A stretch of DNA of 64,000 nucleotides from Microbispora sp. H13382 (GCF_014161445.1 NZ_JABBXA010000019.1:62001-126000), one strand, 5' to 3'; positions 44,608 to 53,622 are shown, numbered from the stretch's first letter. The notes: a model not told the origin generated them from the sequence alone. A program made the numbers and translations.

Positions 44608-45570
44608 ATGCATGCCATCGTCGTCCCCGCGTACGGTGATTCCTCGGTGCTGGAGTACACCGAGCGGCCCGACCCCGAGCCCGGCCCCGGTGAGGTGCTG
44701 GTCGAGGTCGCGGCGACGGGCGTCAACTTCATCGACGTCTACCACCGCGAGGGCCGTTATCCCCTGCCGCTGCCGCTGATCCCGGGCTCGGAGGCGGCCG
44801 GGACCGTCACGGCCGTCGGGCCGGGGGTGACCGACGTCGTGCCCGGCGACCGCGTCGTCTCCGCGAGCGCGGCCGGTGCGTACGCGACCAAGGCCGTGGT
44901 TCCGGCGGACAAGGCGATCCGGCTGCCCGACGGGTTGTCGCCGGACCTGGCGGCGGCGGTGCTGCTCCAGGGGCTGACCGCGCACTACCTGACCCACTCC
45001 ACGTACGCGATCCGGGCGGGTGACGACGTGCTCGTGCACGCGGCGGCCGGCGGCGTGGGCCTGCTGCTCGTCCAGATGGCCAAGCTGCGCGGCGCCCGCG
45101 TCATCGGCACGGTCTCCAGCGCCGAGAAGGAGAAGCTCGCCCGGCAGGCGGGCGCCGACGAGGTCGTCGGCTACGAAGGCTTCCCCGAGGCCGTGCAGGA
45201 GATCACCGACGGCGCCGGGGTGCACGTCGTCTACGACGGGGTCGGCGCCGCCACGTTCGACGGGTCGCTCGCGTCGCTGCGGCCGCGCGGCATGATGGCG
45301 TTGTACGGCGCGGCCAGCGGGCCCGTCCCACCGTTCGACCCGCAGCGGCTCAACGCGGGCGGCTCGCTGTTCCTGACCCGGCCCACGCTCGCGCACTACA
45401 CGGCCACCCGCGAGGAGCTGCTGTCGCGGGCGGACGACCTGCTCGGCTGGGTCGCCTCCGGCGCGCTGAAGGTGCACGTCTCCCAGCGCTACCCGCTCGC
45501 CGAGGCCCGGCGCGCCCACGACGACCTGGAAGGCAGGCGGACGACCGGCAAGCTGCTGCTCATGCCCTGA
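44608..45570 (+). CDS. qor: NADPH:quinone oxidoreductase (Qor type)
   Basis: A 320-residue zinc-independent MDR enzyme that reduces quinones with NADPH. The GroES-like domain begins MHAIVVPAYGDSSVLEYTERPDPEPGPGEVLVEVAATGVNFIDVYHREGRYP. The Rossmann domain holds VLVHAAAGGVGLLLVQMAKLRGARVIGTVSS. The absence of zinc-binding cysteines fits Qor. It starts 83 bases after the truncated dehydrogenase and is probably regulated by the HxlR protein. Its last 11 bases overlap the convergent glycosyltransferase. Confidence 0.9.
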   Translation: MHAIVVPAYGDSSVLEYTERPDPEPGPGEVLVEVAATGVNFIDVYHREGRYPLPLPLIPGSEAAGTVTAVGPGVTDVVPGDRVVSASAAGAYATKAVVPADKAIRLPDGLSPDLAAAVLLQGLTAHYLTHSTYAIRAGDDVLVHAAAGGVGLLLVQMAKLRGARVIGTVSSAEKEKLARQAGADEVVGYEGFPEAVQEITDGAGVHVVYDGVGAATFDGSLASLRPRGMMALYGAASGPVPPFDPQRLNAGGSLFLTRPTLAHYTATREELLSRADDLLGWVASGALKVHVSQRYPLAEARRAHDDLEGRRTTGKLLLMP

Positions 45571-46789
45571 ACGTCCGCTCGGCGGCCATGACGGCCAGGC
45601 GTCGCGCCGCGGCTTCGGCGCCGTCGGTGCGCACCTCGCCCGCGACGGTTCCGGCGCGGGCGGCCACATCGGGGTGGAGGACCCGGCCGAGAGCCGCGGT
45701 CAGCGACTCGGCGGTCGGCGCGGCGGCCGGGTGCGCGATCCCGATCCCGAGATCGGCGACCCGCCCCGCCCAGTAGTGCTGGTCGTAGTGCTGCGGCAGG
45801 ACGACCTGGGGTGCCCCGGCCAGCGCGGCGGCGGTCGTGGTGCCCGCGCCGCCGTGGTGGACGACGGCGGCGACCCGAGGGAAGAGCGCCTGCTGGTCGG
45901 CCTCGTCGATCGACAGGCAGTCGGGTCCGCCGTCCGCCGGGGACAGGCCGGCCCAGCCGCGGAGCACGATGACGCGGCGTCCGAGCGCGCGGGCCGCCTC
46001 GGCCGTCGCCCGCGCGATGTCCCGGGGAGCGCGGACGCTGCCGAAGCCGACGCAGACGGGCGGTTCGCCGTCGTCGAGGAACCTCTCCAGCTCCGGCGGC
46101 AGCGGGCGCCGGTCCGGCAGGATCCAGGCGCCCGTCCGCACGACGCCGATGTCGGCGGGCTCGGGCCAGGGCGCGAGCGTCGGGTCGGCGGCCAGCCACG
46201 GCCGGTCGGTGAACATGTGACCACGCGTGTCCGCCACCGCGGCCAGGCCGGCCGAGGCCCGGTGGACGTTGAGCGCGGCGCCGACGGTGTCGTTCCAGCG
46301 CCGCGCGTCCTCGGCCCAGAGCGCGCGGTTACCCGCCGTCGCGCCGGCCGTCGCCTGCCCCCAGACGGGCACGGGCGCGTGGTGCGGTGACGGCAGGGTG
46401 ACCGGGCAGTAGCTCACGTACACGTAGCCGATCCCCAGCTGCTCCGCCACCGAATGCGCGGCCATCGACATGGCTCCGCCACCCACGATGACGTCGCAGC
46501 CCTCGGCCGCCGCGGGGATCGTGGCGAACTGGACGGCGACCGTGCCTTCGATCATCCGCCGGCGCTGCTCGGGCGTGGGCGGGGCCTGCGCCCGTGGGGC
46601 GGCCGACGCGGTCCGGCGCAGCTCGGGCCCGATGGGCACGACGGGGAATCCCAGGCCCTCGATCCAGCCGCGGAAGTCGGGGGGCACGCACAGGCGGGCC
46701 TCATGCCCGAGTTCCCGCAACGCCATGGCCAGCGCCACCATCGGCTGGACCTCCCCCCGCGTTCCGATCGTGGACAGAAGCACGCGCAT
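45560..46789 (-). CDS. GT1-family glycosyltransferase
   Basis: A 409-residue UGT/GtfB-like enzyme that transfers a nucleotide-activated sugar to a lipophilic or natural-product acceptor. The N-terminal domain is LLSTIGTRGEVQPMVALAMALRELGHEARLCVPPDF. The C-terminal donor domain has PPVCVGFGSVRAP, FPRVAAVVHHGGAGTTTAAALAGAPQVVLPQHYDQHYWAGRVADLGIG. The ATG at 46789 has GGGGAG five bases upstream; the alternative GTG is 6 bases earlier and too close. No biosynthetic cluster surrounds it, so it may be a detoxifying or antibiotic-inactivating enzyme. Confidence 0.9.
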   Translation of the reverse strand: MRVLLSTIGTRGEVQPMVALAMALRELGHEARLCVPPDFRGWIEGLGFPVVPIGPELRRTASAAPRAQAPPTPEQRRRMIEGTVAVQFATIPAAAEGCDVIVGGGAMSMAAHSVAEQLGIGYVYVSYCPVTLPSPHHAPVPVWGQATAGATAGNRALWAEDARRWNDTVGAALNVHRASAGLAAVADTRGHMFTDRPWLAADPTLAPWPEPADIGVVRTGAWILPDRRPLPPELERFLDDGEPPVCVGFGSVRAPRDIARATAEAARALGRRVIVLRGWAGLSPADGGPDCLSIDEADQQALFPRVAAVVHHGGAGTTTAAALAGAPQVVLPQHYDQHYWAGRVADLGIGIAHPAAAPTAESLTAALGRVLHPDVAARAGTVAGEVRTDGAEAAARRLAVMAAERTFRA

Positions 46790-46903
46790 GTGCACTCCCC
46801 TGTGACGGCATGGCGAACGTGAACCCGCCCGCGGCCGAAGTCCCGCACCGGGGCGGTCCGGCTGACGGCCTCCGATTCTGCGGCGTCACCGGGGCCTTGC
46901 CAC

Positions 46904-46944
46904 AAGTCCCCCCGCCGTCTATACGTTGAAAGTGGCGGGGACTT
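46904..46944. promoter_or_regulatory. Inverted repeat AAGTCCCC..CGCC / GGCGGGGACTT around a -10-like element
   Basis: The arms at 46904-46916 and 46934-46944 enclose 17 bases. Read leftward, the spacer contains CGTATAGA, a plausible -10 for the glycosyltransferase promoter. The repeat also lies 14 bases after the pucR stop, so it could be a terminator hairpin; there is no T-run, and I favour an operator. Confidence 0.5.
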
Positions 46945-46957
46945 CCTCGGGGTTCGA

Positions 46958-48010
46958 TCACGTCAGCGGGTGGGCCGGCCACTCCAGGAGGCGGGCCCCG
47001 AGCACGGCCGTCTCCAGCGTGAACCGCTGCGTGGGGTCGCTCGGCGAGAAACCGGTCAGCCTCCGGATCCGCTCCAGCCGGTAGGTGATCGCCCGGGTGC
47101 TGACGCCGAGCCTGCGCGCCGCCGCCGTGTGGTTGCCCTGGGAGGCGAAGACGGCCTCCAGCGTCTCCAGCAGCGCCTCGGGCCCCCCGCGGGCGGAGGT
47201 CAGCGGTCCGAGCACGGTGGAGACGAGGTCCACGATCGCCTCCCTGTCCCGCAGCAGCACCGGGAAGACCAGCAGGTCGGCCGCCTTCAGCACCTGGGCC
47301 CGCAGGCCGAGCCGCTCGCCGAGGTCGATCGCGTTGACCGCTTCCCGGTAGGAGGTGACGATGCCGCCGGGGCCCTGGTGGGGGCGGCCCACCCCGGCCC
47401 GCCAGTCCGTGAGCGCGGAGCGTACGTGGTGGGTGAACTCGCCGCTCGCGGCGGTCAGCGCGCCCGGGGCCACGCACACCAGCAGGCCGTCGCGGACGGC
47501 GACCAGGATGTTGTGCGAGCCGAACCTCGCCACCAGCGCCTGCTCGACCCGCCCCGCCAGCGGGTCGCCCGGCGCCACCGGAGCGCCCGGCCTCACCACG
47601 GTCACGACGTACGCCCCGGCGAGCCGCAGGCCGAAGTGCTCGGCCCGTTCGGCGTCCGCCCTGCCCTGCAGCAGGTCGTCGACGAACAGGCGGCGGGCCT
47701 CCTCCTCCTGCCGGAGGGCGGCGCGCTGGGCCTCCTCGTACCCCTCGATGTAGGCGGCCATGCCGCGGCGTACGGCGCCGAAGGCCCCGCCGGCGGTGAT
47801 CTCGGCGGCGTGCAGGCAGGCGTCGGCGAGCACCCGCAGCGGGATGCCGCGCTCGGCGGCGAGGGCGCCGCACTCGCGCAGGCCGTCCATGTCGGCGCGG
47901 CCGGGCAGCCTGCCGGTGGCGGCCGACGCGGCCAGAACCGACAGGAACCCGCCGAGTAAGTCGGCGGGCACCCCGGTCGCCTCGCTCACGCGAGCGAGAA
48001 CGCTGTCCAT
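46958..48010 (-). CDS. PucR/CdaR-family regulator
   Basis: A 350-residue regulator. The C-terminal HTH is the PucR type: LLETLEAVFASQGNHTAAARRLGVSTRAITYRLERIRRLTG. The middle (about 95-250) is a GGDEF-related ligand-free domain seen in this family. The start shares a base with the permease stop (TGATG) and has AGGAG upstream, so it is co-translated with the ABC-2 exporter. That is unusual for a PucR gene and suggests feedback on the exporter or on the adjacent glycosyltransferase. Confidence 0.85.
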   Translation of the reverse strand: MDSVLARVSEATGVPADLLGGFLSVLAASAATGRLPGRADMDGLRECGALAAERGIPLRVLADACLHAAEITAGGAFGAVRRGMAAYIEGYEEAQRAALRQEEEARRLFVDDLLQGRADAERAEHFGLRLAGAYVVTVVRPGAPVAPGDPLAGRVEQALVARFGSHNILVAVRDGLLVCVAPGALTAASGEFTHHVRSALTDWRAGVGRPHQGPGGIVTSYREAVNAIDLGERLGLRAQVLKAADLLVFPVLLRDREAIVDLVSTVLGPLTSARGGPEALLETLEAVFASQGNHTAAARRLGVSTRAITYRLERIRRLTGFSPSDPTQRFTLETAVLGARLLEWPAHPLT

Positions 48011-48810
48011 CAGACTCCTACGTCACGCCGTTCGAAGGCGAGCAGCGCCGTCATGAGGAGGACGGCCGTCGCACCCAGCAGCACAAGGTAGTCACCGTAC
48101 GGCCAGCCCTGATAGAGCGGCCTGCCGTCGAGGTAGTAGTGGAGGGGCGAGATCCAGCGCAGCCAGGAGATCGCGTCGATGCTCCTGCCCATGGTCTCCA
48201 CGATGTACCCGGCGACGCCCCAGACGCCGACCACGGCGAGCGCGATCTGCTTGCGCCCGAACGCCGCGCCCACGCACAGCGTCAGCGTCCCGAAGAACAG
48301 CACGAGCAGGAACAGCCCGGTGTGCGCGGCGAGGATGCTGCCGAACGGCACGTCCATGTGAGCGGCGGACGAGGCCCCTGCGGCGACGGCCAGCGTCACC
48401 AGCGCGACGGCGAGCAGGCCGAGCGCCAGCGCGGCCCAGCGCTCCAGCAGCAGCCGCCTGCGGTCGATCGGCAGCGTCAGCGTGAGCTCCAGCGTCTTGG
48501 CCTCCTCCGGGCCGGCGATGGCCCGGTTGCCGAGGATCGCGGCGCACATGGTGAACAGCAGCGGGCCGAGGAGCTGGTAGGCGACCGCCTGCAGATAGCC
48601 GCGCCCGGTCGCGATGTCGGACATGCCGCCCATCAGGTCCCTGAACGCGCCGGGATACTTGGCGATGGCCTGCTTGCTGAACGTCTCGGGGTCGTTCATC
48701 ATGCTCGCGAAGATCGAGATGTACATCCCGAGGAACGCGCACAGCCCGACCGTCCACCCGATGAGGGCGCGGCGGTACTCTCCGAGGCTCTTACGCACCA
48801 GCGTGGGCAT
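48010..48810 (-). CDS. ABC-2 exporter permease
   Basis: A 266-residue membrane protein with six predicted helices (GWTVGLCAFLGMYISIFASMM, LLGPLLFTMCAAILGNRA, LALGLLAVALVTLAVAAG, LFLLVLFFGTLTLCVGAAFG, ALAVVGVWGVAGYIVETMG, YLVLLGATAVLLMTALLAF). This is the BcrB/NatB-like layout of exporters for drugs or lipids. The start lies inside the ATPase gene (20-base overlap). It pairs with the ATPase at 48791. Confidence 0.87.
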   Translation of the reverse strand: MPTLVRKSLGEYRRALIGWTVGLCAFLGMYISIFASMMNDPETFSKQAIAKYPGAFRDLMGGMSDIATGRGYLQAVAYQLLGPLLFTMCAAILGNRAIAGPEEAKTLELTLTLPIDRRRLLLERWAALALGLLAVALVTLAVAAGASSAAHMDVPFGSILAAHTGLFLLVLFFGTLTLCVGAAFGRKQIALAVVGVWGVAGYIVETMGRSIDAISWLRWISPLHYYLDGRPLYQGWPYGDYLVLLGATAVLLMTALLAFERRDVGV

Positions 48811-49699
48811 GGCGGCCCTCCTCCTCGCTGTAGTAGGTCAGGAAGATCTCCTCGAGGTCCGGCTCCGCGCTGACCATGTGGACCACGGTGTAGCGGGCCG
48901 CCGCCTTGATCAGCGCGTCGGGCCTGCCGTCGATCGTGCAGCGCAGGCTCGCGCCCTGGACGACCACGTCGCGTACGCCCGGGAGCCCCTCGAACGACTC
49001 CTTCGGGACCGGCGCGTCGAAGTGGAGTTCCACGTGCCGTACGGCCCGCTCGCGCAGCGCGGCGATGTCCTCGACCGCGACGAGGCGGCCCGCGCGCACG
49101 ATGCCCACCCGGTCGGCCACGTGCTCCACCTCGGCGAGCACGTGCGACGACATCAGGATCGTGTGGCCGGCCGTGCGCGCCTCCCGGACCATGGCCAGGA
49201 ACTCCTGCTGCACCAGCGGGTCGAGCCCGCTCGTCGGCTCGTCCAGGATGAGCAGTTCGGGCTCGTGCATGAACGCCTGAATGAGGCCGACCTTCTGCTT
49301 GTTGCCCTTCGACAACTCCCCCATCCTGACGGACAGGTCGGCGTCGAGCCGCTCGGCCAGTTCGTCGATCTTCCCGCGGCTCACCCCGCCGCGTACGTCG
49401 GCGAGGAACTGCAGGTAGTCACGGGCCCGCTCCCTGCCCTCCAGGGCCAGCTCGCCCGGGAGGTAGCCGATCCGGGCGCGTACGCGCGGATCACGGGTGC
49501 CGGCGCCGAGGACGGTCGCCCGGCCGGAGGTCGGCCGGATCACGTCGAGGAGCAGCCGGATCGTCGTCGTCTTGCCGGCGCCGTTGGGGCCCAGGTAACC
49601 GAAGACCTCGCCCGGCCGGATTTCGAGGGTGAGATCCTCGAGACCCCGTCTCGTACCGTAGAACTTGGTCAGTCCTTCGGTCTCCACCACTGCTGTCAT
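48791..49699 (-). CDS. ABC-2 exporter ATPase
   Basis: A 302-residue ATPase of the CcmA/BcrA type. Motifs are Walker A GPNGAGKTTTIRLLLD, signature LSKGNKQKVGLIQAFMHEPELLILDEPTSGLD and switch SSHVLAEVEHVADRVG. The signature is LSKGNKQK rather than LSGGQ, which is common in this subfamily. It is first of the leftward unit ATPase-permease-pucR. The substrate is unknown. Confidence 0.9.
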   Translation of the reverse strand: MTAVVETEGLTKFYGTRRGLEDLTLEIRPGEVFGYLGPNGAGKTTTIRLLLDVIRPTSGRATVLGAGTRDPRVRARIGYLPGELALEGRERARDYLQFLADVRGGVSRGKIDELAERLDADLSVRMGELSKGNKQKVGLIQAFMHEPELLILDEPTSGLDPLVQQEFLAMVREARTAGHTILMSSHVLAEVEHVADRVGIVRAGRLVAVEDIAALRERAVRHVELHFDAPVPKESFEGLPGVRDVVVQGASLRCTIDGRPDALIKAAARYTVVHMVSAEPDLEEIFLTYYSEEEGRHAHAGA

Positions 49700-49791
49700 G
49701 CCGCAATGGTGGCGCTCCCGTCAGGCGCGGGGTATGCCCGCTTCCGGACACTTGCCGGTCTTCTTCGTTCCCACCTTCGGCAAAGCGGAGG

Positions 49792-50175
49792 TCAGGACGT
49801 GCCGCAGGTGGTGGAGCCGGGCAGGAGGTGGCGGTAGCGGGAGACCAGCCGGTAGCCCGCCTCGGCGAGCCAGCTCACCGGCGGCGTCAGCATCACCCGG
49901 CCGGCCGCGCGCCAGGCCACGACCGGCTGCAGGGCGAGGATCAGCGCGACGGCGCGCGCACCGTGGGCCCGCAGCCCGTCCGGGCCGAGGAGCTGCACGG
50001 ACGTCATGACCTCCTCGCGCGTCAGGCCCGCCGCGCCGAGGTCGAGGCCCTGCCAGGCCCGTACGGCGGGCATGTACGGCAGGAACCGGTGCCCCGCGTT
50101 CACGCACGTCTGACAGAAGGCGCAGTCGCCGTCGAAGACCAGCAGAACCCGGTTTTCTTCGCTTTCTCGGCCCAT
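49792..50175 (-). CDS. DCC-family thiol-disulfide oxidoreductase (DUF393)
   Basis: A 127-residue thioredoxin-related protein. The family motif DxxCxxC is present as VFDGDCAFCQTCVNAG near the N terminus. It then has helical segments with LLGPDGLRAHGARAVALILALQ. I choose the ATG at 50175, which gives MGRESEENRVLLVFDGDC and leaves a gap after the small membrane gene; an ATG at 50208 would overlap that gene by 23 bases. The exact redox partner is unknown. Confidence 0.8.
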   Translation of the reverse strand: MGRESEENRVLLVFDGDCAFCQTCVNAGHRFLPYMPAVRAWQGLDLGAAGLTREEVMTSVQLLGPDGLRAHGARAVALILALQPVVAWRAAGRVMLTPPVSWLAEAGYRLVSRYRHLLPGSTTCGTS

Positions 50176-50185
50176 GCCGTCGAAC

Positions 50186-50335
50186 CTACCAATCCTGGGA
50201 CGGATCATTCCGGTCTCGTGGCGGCGGCGCGGGCCGTCGCGACGCGCGCACCGCCAGCACGACGATCAGGATCACCGCGACCGTGAGACTGAAGACGACC
50301 GCGAGGACCAGCAGCAGAACGAGGGCAGTCATCAT
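50186..50335 (-). CDS. Small single-helix membrane protein
   Basis: A 49-residue frame, MMTALVLLLVLAVVFSLTVAVI followed by a basic cytoplasmic tail and a short acidic end. One long hydrophobic helix (4-29) is evident, so it is a single-pass membrane protein. The start overlaps the cobD stop as ATGA, with AAGGGA upstream, which supports translation. Function unknown. Confidence 0.65.
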   Translation of the reverse strand: MMTALVLLLVLAVVFSLTVAVILIVVLAVRASRRPAPPPRDRNDPSQDW

Positions 50336-51297
50336 CGATCCCTTCGGCGGTTCCGGGTGAGGGCGAGCCGGGCGGCGACGGCCAGGCCGACCGACGCGTA
50401 CGACACCGCGCGCGCCAGCCGTACGGACCTGGGGATGTCGGAGACGGCGGGGCGGGGGCCGTCGCCCAACTCCGGGCGGTGCTCCACCCTGCCGCCGTAG
50501 TCGTTCGCCCCGCCGAGACGTACGCCGAGGGCGCCGGCGAACGCCGCCTCGCAGCGTCCGGAGTTGGGGCTCGGATGGCGGTGCCCGTCCCGTGCGAGAA
50601 AGGCCGCGGCGCGGCGCGGGGAACCGCCGACCAGACCGGCGAGGCCCGCCGTGAGCAGGGCGGTCAGCCGGGCCGGCAGGTAGTTGGCCACGTCGTCCAG
50701 CCGGGCGGAGGCCCAGCCGAACCTCGCGTAGCGCGGCGACCGGTGGCCCACCATCGCGTCGAGCGTGTTGACCGCGCGGTAGCCGAGCAGGCCGGGCACC
50801 CCGAAGACCGCGCCCCACACGAGCGGGGCGACGACGGCGTCCGAGGTGTTCTCCGCGATGGACTCGACCGTGCCCCGCGCGAGCTCCGCCGCGTCCAGCC
50901 CGGACGGGTCACGCCCGCACAGATGCGGGAGACGTGCGCGGGCGGCGGCCAGGTCGCCCTCCTTCAGCGATTGGGCCATCAGCGCGCCCTCCCTGCCCAG
51001 CGTCGTGCCGCCGAGCACCGCCCAGGTGGCGGCGGCGGTGACCACGGCCCGCGCGAGCGGGCTCGACCGGGTCAACCGCTCCGCGATGACCCCGGTGGCC
51101 GTGGCGGCGCCCACGCAGACGGCTGTGTAGGCCACGCCCGCTAACCGCGAATCCCGATATATGCGCTTTTCGAGGGCGGCGGCCCGGCTTCCGAACACCG
51201 CCACGGGATGACCCCGCCGGGGGTCGCCCACCGCGGCGTCGATCGCGGCCCCGGCGAGCAGCCCCGCCGCCGTGGCACCGTCCATGATCCGGGTCAC
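50332..51297 (-). CDS. cobD: Adenosylcobinamide-phosphate synthase
   Basis: A 321-residue membrane enzyme (CobD/CbiB) that attaches aminopropanol (phosphate) to adenosylcobyric acid in cobalamin assembly. Family marks are AAIDAAVGDPRRGHPVAVFG at the N terminus, AENTSDAVVAPLVWGAVFGVPGLLGYRAVNTLDAMVGHRSPRYARFGWASARLDDVANYLPAR in the middle, and SPNSGRCEAAFAGALGVRLGG near the C terminus. The GTG at 51297 (VTRIMDG) or the ATG at 51285 could be used; neither has a strong ribosome-binding site. It is apart from the cobA/cobT/cbiX block but in the same pathway. Confidence 0.9.
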   Translation of the reverse strand: MTRIMDGATAAGLLAGAAIDAAVGDPRRGHPVAVFGSRAAALEKRIYRDSRLAGVAYTAVCVGAATATGVIAERLTRSSPLARAVVTAAATWAVLGGTTLGREGALMAQSLKEGDLAAARARLPHLCGRDPSGLDAAELARGTVESIAENTSDAVVAPLVWGAVFGVPGLLGYRAVNTLDAMVGHRSPRYARFGWASARLDDVANYLPARLTALLTAGLAGLVGGSPRRAAAFLARDGHRHPSPNSGRCEAAFAGALGVRLGGANDYGGRVEHRPELGDGPRPAVSDIPRSVRLARAVSYASVGLAVAARLALTRNRRRDR

Positions 51298-51326
51298 CCA
51301 CGCATTCTGCCGTACGCCGCCGGGGC

Positions 51327-52136
51327 TCAAGGGGCGGGGGCGAGGAGGCGGCTCTGGATCGCGTCCTCGTTGGCGTCGAGCCAGGCGGCGGCACGCCTGA
51401 TCCGCCCGCCCGCGCCACCGGCCCACATGCGCGCCCAGCCTCCGCCGAGCGTCCGGGCCCGGTCCCGCATGAGCGTGTAGGAGCGGCCGAACCGGATCCT
51501 GGCCGTCTCCACCAGCATGAGCCGGTCTCGCGCGGACAGGCCGTACGCGTCGCAGAACAGCCGGACGCGGGCCGCCGCGTCCAGGGACCGCTGCAGCGGG
51601 TCGCGGTCCACCGGGTCGGCGAGCGGGGCCCAGTGCCGCACCGTGGTGACCACGTCGAACAGTCGCGTCGTCGGTCTGGCCAGGTCGAAGTCGATCAGTG
51701 CGTACGGCAGGAGTCCCCGCGCCGTCCGCCGGAAGACGACGTTGGCCGGCGTGACGTCGCAGTGGCCCACGAGCTCGATGGGGCCCTCGGCCCCCGAGCC
51801 GTCATCCCAGATCGCGCCGGGAGGCGGGAGGAACGACGCCGCCGCGTCGTGGAAGCTCCGCAGCAGCCGGGCCACCGCCGTCAGCGCCTCGTCGCTCACC
51901 GCGTACGCCGGCAGGGGGTGCGCGGGCACCACGCCCTCGACGTACGTGAGGATCGCCCTGCCCCGCTCGTCGGTCCCGAGGAACCGGGGCGCACCGTCGA
52001 ACCCCACGGCCTCCAGATGCCGCAGCAGCGCGTGGACGGCAGGCGACGAGGGCCGCATCGGCCGCCGTACGGTCGCCCCCACCCGCACGACCCCCTCGGA
52101 GACGTCTCCGATGAGTGGGATCTCGCGTACGGACAT
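51327..52136 (-). CDS. Aminoglycoside phosphotransferase-like kinase
   Basis: A 269-residue protein with the APH fold. The catalytic loop reads VGHCDVTPANVVFRR (H-x-D ... N) and the metal-binding aspartate follows in ALIDFDLARP. The N-lobe is short and lacks a clear nucleotide-binding lysine in the part I can read. Members phosphorylate antibiotics, sugars or small metabolites; the substrate is not evident. It lies 30 bases upstream of the cobD start in the same direction. Confidence 0.8.
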   Translation of the reverse strand: MSVREIPLIGDVSEGVVRVGATVRRPMRPSSPAVHALLRHLEAVGFDGAPRFLGTDERGRAILTYVEGVVPAHPLPAYAVSDEALTAVARLLRSFHDAAASFLPPPGAIWDDGSGAEGPIELVGHCDVTPANVVFRRTARGLLPYALIDFDLARPTTRLFDVVTTVRHWAPLADPVDRDPLQRSLDAAARVRLFCDAYGLSARDRLMLVETARIRFGRSYTLMRDRARTLGGGWARMWAGGAGGRIRRAAAWLDANEDAIQSRLLAPAP

Positions 52137-52237
52137 GGCGCTGGATTTTAGTCCCGTAGGCGATCAAATTTCCGCCCGAAAGCATGAAGTACGGGAAAAC
52201 GTCTCGCCACCCGGACAACCGTCCATCCAGCGAGAAA

Positions 52238-52292
52238 CTCCCTATACTTCTGCAACCTTCCCTATTAATGTCTTGCAGGGAATTTTAGGGAG
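52238..52292. promoter_or_regulatory. Nested inverted repeats with four TCCCT half-sites
   Basis: CTCCCTA (52238-52244) pairs with TAGGGAG (52286-52292), and inside them TTCCCT (52258-52263) pairs with AGGGAA (52277-52282). The outer right arm overlaps the ribosome-binding site of the hydrolase gene. TATACT (52243-52248) within the block could be a -10. The layout fits two operator dimers over a promoter. Confidence 0.55.
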
Positions 52293-52303
52293 GGAAGACG
52301 GGC

Positions 52304-53242
52304 ATGACTGCCACCGGCATCTACGTCACCAGCGAGGGCGAGCGCGAGCTGCGCGAGCGACACCAGGAGCTCCTGACCCGCTGGCCGGTCCCGAGCGAGC
52401 GCCTGCGGATCCCGACCAGGGAGGGTGAGACCTTCGTGATCGCCTCCGGCCCTCCGCAGGCCCCGCCGCTGCTCCTGCTGCACGGATCCAGCACGACCTG
52501 CGTGATGTGGCTGGGCGACGTCGCCACCTGGGCGCCGCATTTCCGCGTCTACGCCGTCGACCTGATCGGCGAGCCGGGCCTGAGCGCTCCCTCACGTCCC
52601 CCGCTGGACTCCGAGGCGTACGCGCTGTGGCTGGACGACGTGCTGGAGGGGCTGGGACTGTCGCGGGTGTCACTGGTGGGAGCCTCGCTTGGCGGCTGGC
52701 TCGCCGTGGACTACGCCATCCGGCGCCCCGGCCGGGTCGAGCGGCTCGCACTACTGTCCCCGGGCGGTATCGGCCGGCAGAAGGCGGGCTTCGCGGTCAA
52801 GGCGATGTTCCTGCTCCCGTTCGGAGAGCGGGGACGGCGCCGCCTGCTCACCATGGTCATGGGGGGCGCGACGCCGGATGCGCGTCTTGCGACGTATCTC
52901 GACTACGCAACCCAGATCTCCCGGCACTTCAGACCACGCAGGCAGAGACTGCCGGTGTTCGGCGACGACGCCCTCGGCGGCCTGACGATGCCGGTGCTGG
53001 TGATCCTCGGCGGCCGGGACGTCATGCTCGACTCGCGCGACACCGAGCGCCGAATGCGTCACCTGGTGCGGCACGCCACGGTCCGCTACCTCCCCGACGC
53101 CCCGCACGGCCTGCGCGGGCACGCGGAACCCATCCTGGCCTTCCTCCGCGACAGTCCGGTCAGGGGCACCCGCTCGGCTCCTCACCCAGAGGGCACGGGC
53201 CGGCGCCAGAGCGATGTCGGCCCAGGCCGGGCGGCTCCTTGA
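52304..53242 (+). CDS. Alpha/beta hydrolase
   Basis: A 312-residue serine hydrolase. The oxyanion region is LLLLHGSSTTCVMW, the nucleophile elbow GASLGGWLAVDYA, the acid in VILGGRDVMLDS and the histidine in LPDAPHGLRGH. The last ~40 residues are Pro/Arg-rich and look disordered. The ATG has GGGAGGGAAG upstream. The family covers esterases, lactonases and epoxide or C-C hydrolases; no specific reaction can be named. No regulator is adjacent, though its operators are striking. Confidence 0.88.
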   Translation: MTATGIYVTSEGERELRERHQELLTRWPVPSERLRIPTREGETFVIASGPPQAPPLLLLHGSSTTCVMWLGDVATWAPHFRVYAVDLIGEPGLSAPSRPPLDSEAYALWLDDVLEGLGLSRVSLVGASLGGWLAVDYAIRRPGRVERLALLSPGGIGRQKAGFAVKAMFLLPFGERGRRRLLTMVMGGATPDARLATYLDYATQISRHFRPRRQRLPVFGDDALGGLTMPVLVILGGRDVMLDSRDTERRMRHLVRHATVRYLPDAPHGLRGHAEPILAFLRDSPVRGTRSAPHPEGTGRRQSDVGPGRAAP

Positions 53243-53347
53243 CGGGCACGGCCACCAGGCTCGGAGGCCCGCGCGAGCCGTGGTCCGGGTCATATCCGGG
53301 AAACCGGGTGTGTACCAGGTCCCCGGATCATGCAGAATTAGGCACGA

Positions 53348-53421
53348 GCGCCCTTAGCTCAGCTGGATAGAGCATCGGACTTCTAATCCGACGGTCGGGG
53401 GTTCGAATCCCTCAGGGCGCG
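53348..53421 (+). tRNA. tRNA-Arg (TCT)
   Basis: A complete cloverleaf: acceptor GCGCCCT/AGGGCGC, D arm GCTC...GAGC, anticodon stem TCGGA/TCCGA with loop CTTCTAA (anticodon TCT), T arm GGGGG-TTCGAAT-CCCTC. The CCA is not encoded. Its 3' end is the probable attachment site of the integrative element to the right. Confidence 0.97.
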
Positions 53422-53622
53422 CTCCCCCATCCAGCCCAGATGCCCTCTGAGCTGGGATTTCACATGATCGGGCTCTCGCCGAGGATGCAGCCGGACGCCA
53501 CCAGATGCAGCCCCAGGCGGCCACTCCCGGAATATATCCGGAATGATCTTGGCGACGTTTCCGCAGGTCGCCCAGCGGATTCCGCCAACTTCCGGAACGA
53601 TTCCGAGCCTCTCAGAACACGC

